Below are positions 60,997 through 64,000 of a DNA stretch of 64,000 nt, in pieces (within the stretch, counting starts at the first letter, position 1; each line of letters opens with the position of its first letter). Under the pieces are notes generated by a model. That model was not told where the DNA came from. It saw nothing but the letters and a program-made list of their open reading frames with translations, and searched no databases. The translations under genes and the position numbers were made by a program. Source of the DNA: Sphingomonas sp. (GTDB lineage Bacteria > Pseudomonadota > Alphaproteobacteria > Sphingomonadales > Sphingomonadaceae); the NCBI RefSeq assembly GCF_003248515.1, contig NZ_QFOB01000003.1, positions 186,001 to 250,000 of the forward strand, given 5' to 3'.

Positions 60997-62385
60997 TCAA
61001 AAACGGAAATTGGCTTCTAGGCCAAGCAGGCCAATGGTCTTGGCCGGGCCGGTCTGGCGGATGAAGGTGCCGGGCATGAAGGCGGAGAGCGATGTCGACA
61101 GCTCCAGCTCCGGCGTGGCCTGCCAGGCGAGCGTCGCCTCCACCTCGCGCCCGATGAAGCGCGCGCGGGAGGCCCCCGCCGCGCGGACGAGATTGCCGGG
61201 CACGTCATACACGCCGTCCGCCCGCGCATATCGCCAATAGGCCATGCCGGCGAGGCTGGCCGTCACCCCGCCGCCCACCGAAGCGCCGACGCGCGGATTG
61301 ACGCTGATGATGTTGGTGGGGCCGACCGGCGAAAGCTCGCCGAAATACTTACCCTTGGGGAAGAGCGCGTTGAACGTATTCAGGCGGCCGTCGCCGCGAC
61401 GCCTGTCACCGCTGATGACGTTGACGCGCAGCACCGCATCCGGGGCGAACGGCGCCTGCGGAAAGCGCCGGCCGACCTCCGTGCCCAGCGTCCAGGCCGA
61501 GATGCGATCGCCGGCGAAATGGCCGAACTGGGCGGCGCCCTCCACATTCCAGTGCCAGTCCCCCGCCGTGCCGAAAGACCGCGCGCCGATGCTGTGGCGC
61601 AATTCCCGGCCGGATCGCCCCCCGAATTTCGCGGCGTTGTTGCGATAGCCGAGATAATAGAGATCGAGGCCGATGCCGGGGATCGTGGCATAGGCGCCCC
61701 AGAGGGATTTGCTGCGCGAGCGGCGATCATCGAACGTGCCGGGGCCGGGCTGGACGGGGCGCACGGCCAGCAGGCTGAGCTTGACGCCATCCAGCGACAC
61801 GAGCGCGCGCGCGCCATCGAAGGCGAGCGGCACGTTCGGGCCATAGCGCGTGCCGACGAGGCGCTCTGTGCCGAGCGACAGCATCTGGCGGCCGGCGCGC
61901 AGCGTGATGCCCGTGCCGGCCGCGTCACCCGTTTTCGCCTCGCCCAGCCGGACATCGACGAAGCCCTGCAACAGATCGACGCGGGTCTGGTCGATGGGGC
62001 TCGCGGCGGGCCGCACGCCGACCGCATAGGCCGCGATCGGCTGAACGAAGGCGCGCACGCGGCCGACATGGAGATCGGCATGGGGCACGAAGCGCATCCA
62101 GAGATAGCCGTCGTTCGGGGCCGGGCCGCCGCCCCATTGATTGTCCCGATAGGCTTCGTTGCGCAGGCGCAGTTCGGCGCCGGTGCTGAGATAGGCATCA
62201 TCGCCGAGCGGAATATATTTGAGATCCTCGGTCCAGCGGCCGGTGCGCGCGGCGGGATCGGCCAGGTTCGACCAATCCTCGTCATAGCGGGTGGTGGTCA
62301 GCGTCGGCGGCTCCCATGGCTCGCCCGACCGGGCGGCGGCGGGCGCCGCTGCCAGCATGGCGAAGAGGGGGGCGAGCCTACGCAC
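60997..62385 (-). CDS. Alginate-export-type outer-membrane porin
   Basis: A 462-residue outer-membrane beta-barrel of the alginate_exp family. It has a signal peptide (about 1-19), then repeated amphipathic strands (RNEAYRDNQWG, WMRFVPHADLHVGRVRAFVQ) and a terminal Phe (LLGLEANFRF). Proteins of this type form 18-strand pores for anionic sugars or other solutes. It overlaps the DoxX gene by 8 bp. The context, with VOC and DoxX genes, does not suggest alginate itself. Confidence 0.88.
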   Translation of the reverse strand: MRRLAPLFAMLAAAPAAARSGEPWEPPTLTTTRYDEDWSNLADPAARTGRWTEDLKYIPLGDDAYLSTGAELRLRNEAYRDNQWGGGPAPNDGYLWMRFVPHADLHVGRVRAFVQPIAAYAVGVRPAASPIDQTRVDLLQGFVDVRLGEAKTGDAAGTGITLRAGRQMLSLGTERLVGTRYGPNVPLAFDGARALVSLDGVKLSLLAVRPVQPGPGTFDDRRSRSKSLWGAYATIPGIGLDLYYLGYRNNAAKFGGRSGRELRHSIGARSFGTAGDWHWNVEGAAQFGHFAGDRISAWTLGTEVGRRFPQAPFAPDAVLRVNVISGDRRRGDGRLNTFNALFPKGKYFGELSPVGPTNIISVNPRVGASVGGGVTASLAGMAYWRYARADGVYDVPGNLVRAAGASRARFIGREVEATLAWQATPELELSTSLSAFMPGTFIRQTGPAKTIGLLGLEANFRF

Positions 62386-62794
62386 GGTTCGCCCGTTCGG
62401 TGACGAGCGCTGCGAGCACGAACCCGCCGATCAGGCCGAGATGCTCAAAGAAGGCGTTGGTCGCCATGAAGCGCGCCTCGCCGGCCGGCATCGCCCAGAA
62501 GGCGTTGGCGGTCATGGCCGCGAAGAGGGTGAAGACGCCGAGCATGCCCGCGCCCAGCCACACCAGCCGCCCGCTGAGGATCAGTAGCGGCCCGATCAGT
62601 TCCACCGCGATCGTGAGCCCGGCCCAGAGCGCCGGCGGGTTCATCCCGAAATGCGCCTGCTCGGCCACCGCCGCGCCCCAGTCGCTCGCCTTTACGATGC
62701 CGCCGAGGAGATAGGCGCCGCACAGCAGGAGCCGGGCGGCGAACCATGTCGGCCGCCATTCGAGAATGGCGTCGACGAAGCGCGGCTCGCTCAT
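62378..62794 (-). CDS. DoxX family membrane protein
   Basis: A 138-residue four-helix membrane protein with the DoxX landmarks RLLLCGAYLLGGIVKASDW (about 21-39) and a helix-2/3 pattern VELIGPLLILSG. DoxX proteins are associated with quinol or redox/thiosulfate metabolism, often without proven activity. It overlaps both neighbours: 3 bp with the upstream VOC gene, 8 bp with the porin gene. Confidence 0.88.
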   Translation of the reverse strand: MSEPRFVDAILEWRPTWFAARLLLCGAYLLGGIVKASDWGAAVAEQAHFGMNPPALWAGLTIAVELIGPLLILSGRLVWLGAGMLGVFTLFAAMTANAFWAMPAGEARFMATNAFFEHLGLIGGFVLAALVTERANRA

Positions 62795-63699
62795 GGCCGC
62801 ACCGGCGCGTGGATCTCCGCGATGTAGCCCCCGGGGAAGCGAACGAGCGCGACGGTGCGATCGCCTTCCTGATGCGCGGGAACGAGCGTCTCGACGCCCG
62901 CCGCCGACGCCCTGGCCAGCGTCTCGCCCAGATCGCGCACCTCATAGCCGGTCATGTCGCGGCCATAGGGCCAGGGCAGCTGGCCGTCCGAGACGATCAC
63001 CGCCATCCCGCCATAGCCGGAGGTGAGGCGGACGCGGCGATAGGTGGTGCCGGGGCGGCCGATCTCCGCGCCGGGCGCGGCCCTGTCGTCCGACAGGATC
63101 TTCGCGTGGGCGAAGCCGCTCCACTGGCGCAGGAAAGTATCGGCCACATCGGAGGTCAGATAGATGCGGTTTTCGGGCACGGTGTTCAGTGCCGGATAGC
63201 TGGGCTTGGTCGTGTGCCAGTAGAGCTGCATGTTCACGCCGCCCGCCCACTGCACGACCACGTCGCGGCCGATGGGATCGGGGAAGGTCGTGATGAGGCG
63301 AGCGGCACCGGCCTTGCGCGCGGAAATGACGGCGGCGTCCATGTCGTCGACGAGATAGCCGGTCCGCTCGGCGCCGAAGGGCACGGGAACGGGCGTCGTG
63401 AAACCGAACACCGAGAGGGAGCCGACCGGCGTCAGCACGAGCTGCGACATCGTCTTGCTCGCGGTGGGCGTCACCTGAAACTCGCCCTTCTTCGTGGTGG
63501 TGCCGCCGAAGGTGGCGGTCACGCTGCTCACGAAGCGATCGAAATCGCCCGGCGCCACATAGACGTGGGTGGTGTCATATTGCGGGCCGATCGCATGATC
63601 GGCGCGAACGGCGGCCGGCTTGGGCGCATCCTGCGCGAAGCCGGCGGCGGGCGAGAGGGCGACCAGCGCGGTCGTCAGGATCAGCGTGAGGCGATTCAT
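62791..63699 (-). CDS. Exported VOC (glyoxalase-type) protein
   Basis: A 302-residue protein with a signal peptide ending AGFAQ and two VOC halves: THVYVAPGDFDRFVSSV near the start of the first, YRRVRLTSGYGGMAV and VRFPGGYIAEIHAP in the second. The first gene of a tight operon with DoxX, the porin and DUF1275. ATG at 63699 has a TGGAG site; a frame from 63777 adds 26 unlikely residues. Export of a VOC protein is uncommon; the substrate is unknown. A LysR-type box lies upstream. Confidence 0.85.
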   Translation of the reverse strand: MNRLTLILTTALVALSPAAGFAQDAPKPAAVRADHAIGPQYDTTHVYVAPGDFDRFVSSVTATFGGTTTKKGEFQVTPTASKTMSQLVLTPVGSLSVFGFTTPVPVPFGAERTGYLVDDMDAAVISARKAGAARLITTFPDPIGRDVVVQWAGGVNMQLYWHTTKPSYPALNTVPENRIYLTSDVADTFLRQWSGFAHAKILSDDRAAPGAEIGRPGTTYRRVRLTSGYGGMAVIVSDGQLPWPYGRDMTGYEVRDLGETLARASAAGVETLVPAHQEGDRTVALVRFPGGYIAEIHAPVRP

Positions 63700-63802
63700 G
63701 TCCGTTGCTCCAGGTGAGGGGCGTGCGGCCCCGTTCGATCGGGCGAAGGCAGGTCTAGGGCGCACGCGAATGCGCATCGATCCGAATAAAATCGGCGATT
63801 AC

Positions 63803-63819
63803 ATTCGATAAACTTGAAT
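63803..63819. promoter_or_regulatory. LysR-type T-N11-A box upstream of the VOC-DoxX-porin operon
   Basis: ATTC-N9-GAAT (63803-63819) contains the T-N11-A core (T63805, A63817) of LysR-regulator sites, about 104 bp upstream of the operon ATG. The segment around it is AT-rich. No LysR gene is in the window, so the regulator is encoded elsewhere or to the right. It might equally serve a divergent gene, though the next gene is on the same strand. Confidence 0.45.
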
Positions 63820-63861
63820 AGAATGCAGCCCCTCCGCGGCGGGAGGGGCCGGGCTAAAGCG

Positions 63862-64000
63862 TCAGACGGCCCAGCAGCCGCAGCCAAGCGCGCCCCAGAA
63901 GGTCTGCACGTCCGCGGCGGGAACGTTGGCGCCGAGCGAGGCGGCATGATCGTGCCCATGCACCGAGCAGGCCGAGGCGCAGCCGCAGGCGCTGGCCAGC
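63862..64000 (-). CDS. C-terminal end of a Cys/His-rich protein (truncated by window edge)
   Basis: The frame ending at the TGA on 63862-63864 is open to the window edge and encodes 45 residues. It has two CGC motifs (ACGCASACSVHGHDH near its start, GCGCWAV at the end) and a His cluster. Such Cys/His density suggests metal binding, but I do not recognise the family. It ends 163 bp upstream of the VOC operon start, on the same strand. Confidence 0.6.
   Translation of the reverse strand, partial: LASACGCASACSVHGHDHAASLGANVPAADVQTFWGALGCGCWAV

Noticed and set aside
63696..63959. 87-codon minus-strand frame at the right end
   Set aside because: It overlaps the VOC start and the true Cys-rich gene end in another frame; composition is not coding-like.
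1..64000. tRNA, rRNA, CRISPR arrays, phage integrases or insertion sequences
   Set aside because: I found none; no cloverleaf, repeat-spacer pattern or transposase-like ORF stood out. Small ncRNAs cannot be excluded without a covariance search.

Overview
The window is high-GC, densely packed chromosomal DNA from an alphaproteobacterium, most likely a Sphingomonadaceae member. The evidence is the order tpiA / PpiD-type isomerase / trpE-trpG-trpD-trpC / moaC-moeA / lexA, a GTTC-N7-GTTC LexA box, several large TonB-dependent receptors, NodT-type outer-membrane lipoproteins and a TonB receptor paired with a beta-propeller phytase. I see no rRNA, tRNA, CRISPR array, prophage or insertion sequence. 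The species call is inference from gene content.

Layout. (1) 1-9932: start of tpiA, a membrane-anchored PPIase, then tryptophan genes trpE, trpG, trpD, trpC interleaved with a DUF983 protein and two small uncharacterised genes, running by overlapping codons into moaC and moeA, then lexA. (2) 9955-17143: a VOC protein, a compact promoter/tiny-ORF/hairpin unit, and an RND tripartite efflux operon led by a small conserved-looking gene. (3) 17310-28869: amino-acid permease; a reverse-strand purine-nucleoside salvage operon (TonB receptor, NUP protein, exported adenosine deaminase, exported hypothetical); glutaminase; a small membrane protein; soluble transhydrogenase; a Gfo/Idh/MocA oxidoreductase. 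(4) 29001-46278: DedA and MarC membrane proteins, an EmrAB-NodT efflux operon, a TonB receptor plus phytase operon, serine acetyltransferase, a GNAT protein, and a MexAB-OprM-like operon with a 16-bp palindrome at its start. (5) 46750-60264: an accessory-looking region and the most unusual part of the window. (6) 60289-64000: reverse-strand operon of a VOC protein, DoxX, an alginate-export-type porin and a DUF1275 protein, with a LysR-type box upstream, then the end of a Cys/His-rich gene.

Region 5 holds two kinds of gene. One is cell-wall enzymes: a cytosolic-start amidase / PG-binding / lytic-transglycosylase / EF-hand fusion, and an M15-type peptidase beside a lipoprotein. The other is haem and membrane proteins: a P450 with a proline-rich I-helix lacking the usual acid-alcohol pair, a DyP-type peroxidase translationally coupled to a membrane protein with two similar soluble domains around a four-helix membrane block, and a 1610-residue membrane protein with Cache-like extracytoplasmic regions and a C-terminal AAA/STAND-like module that lacks a Walker A motif. 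This is my candidate for an undescribed system, probably peroxide- or oxylipin-related redox chemistry coupled to envelope sensing. That function is inference.

The window carries three complete tripartite exporters (two RND, one MFS) and three NodT-type outer-membrane factors, so drug or solute efflux is strongly represented. Several transcription units are held together by ATGA, GTGA or TGATG overlaps, which supports co-expression.
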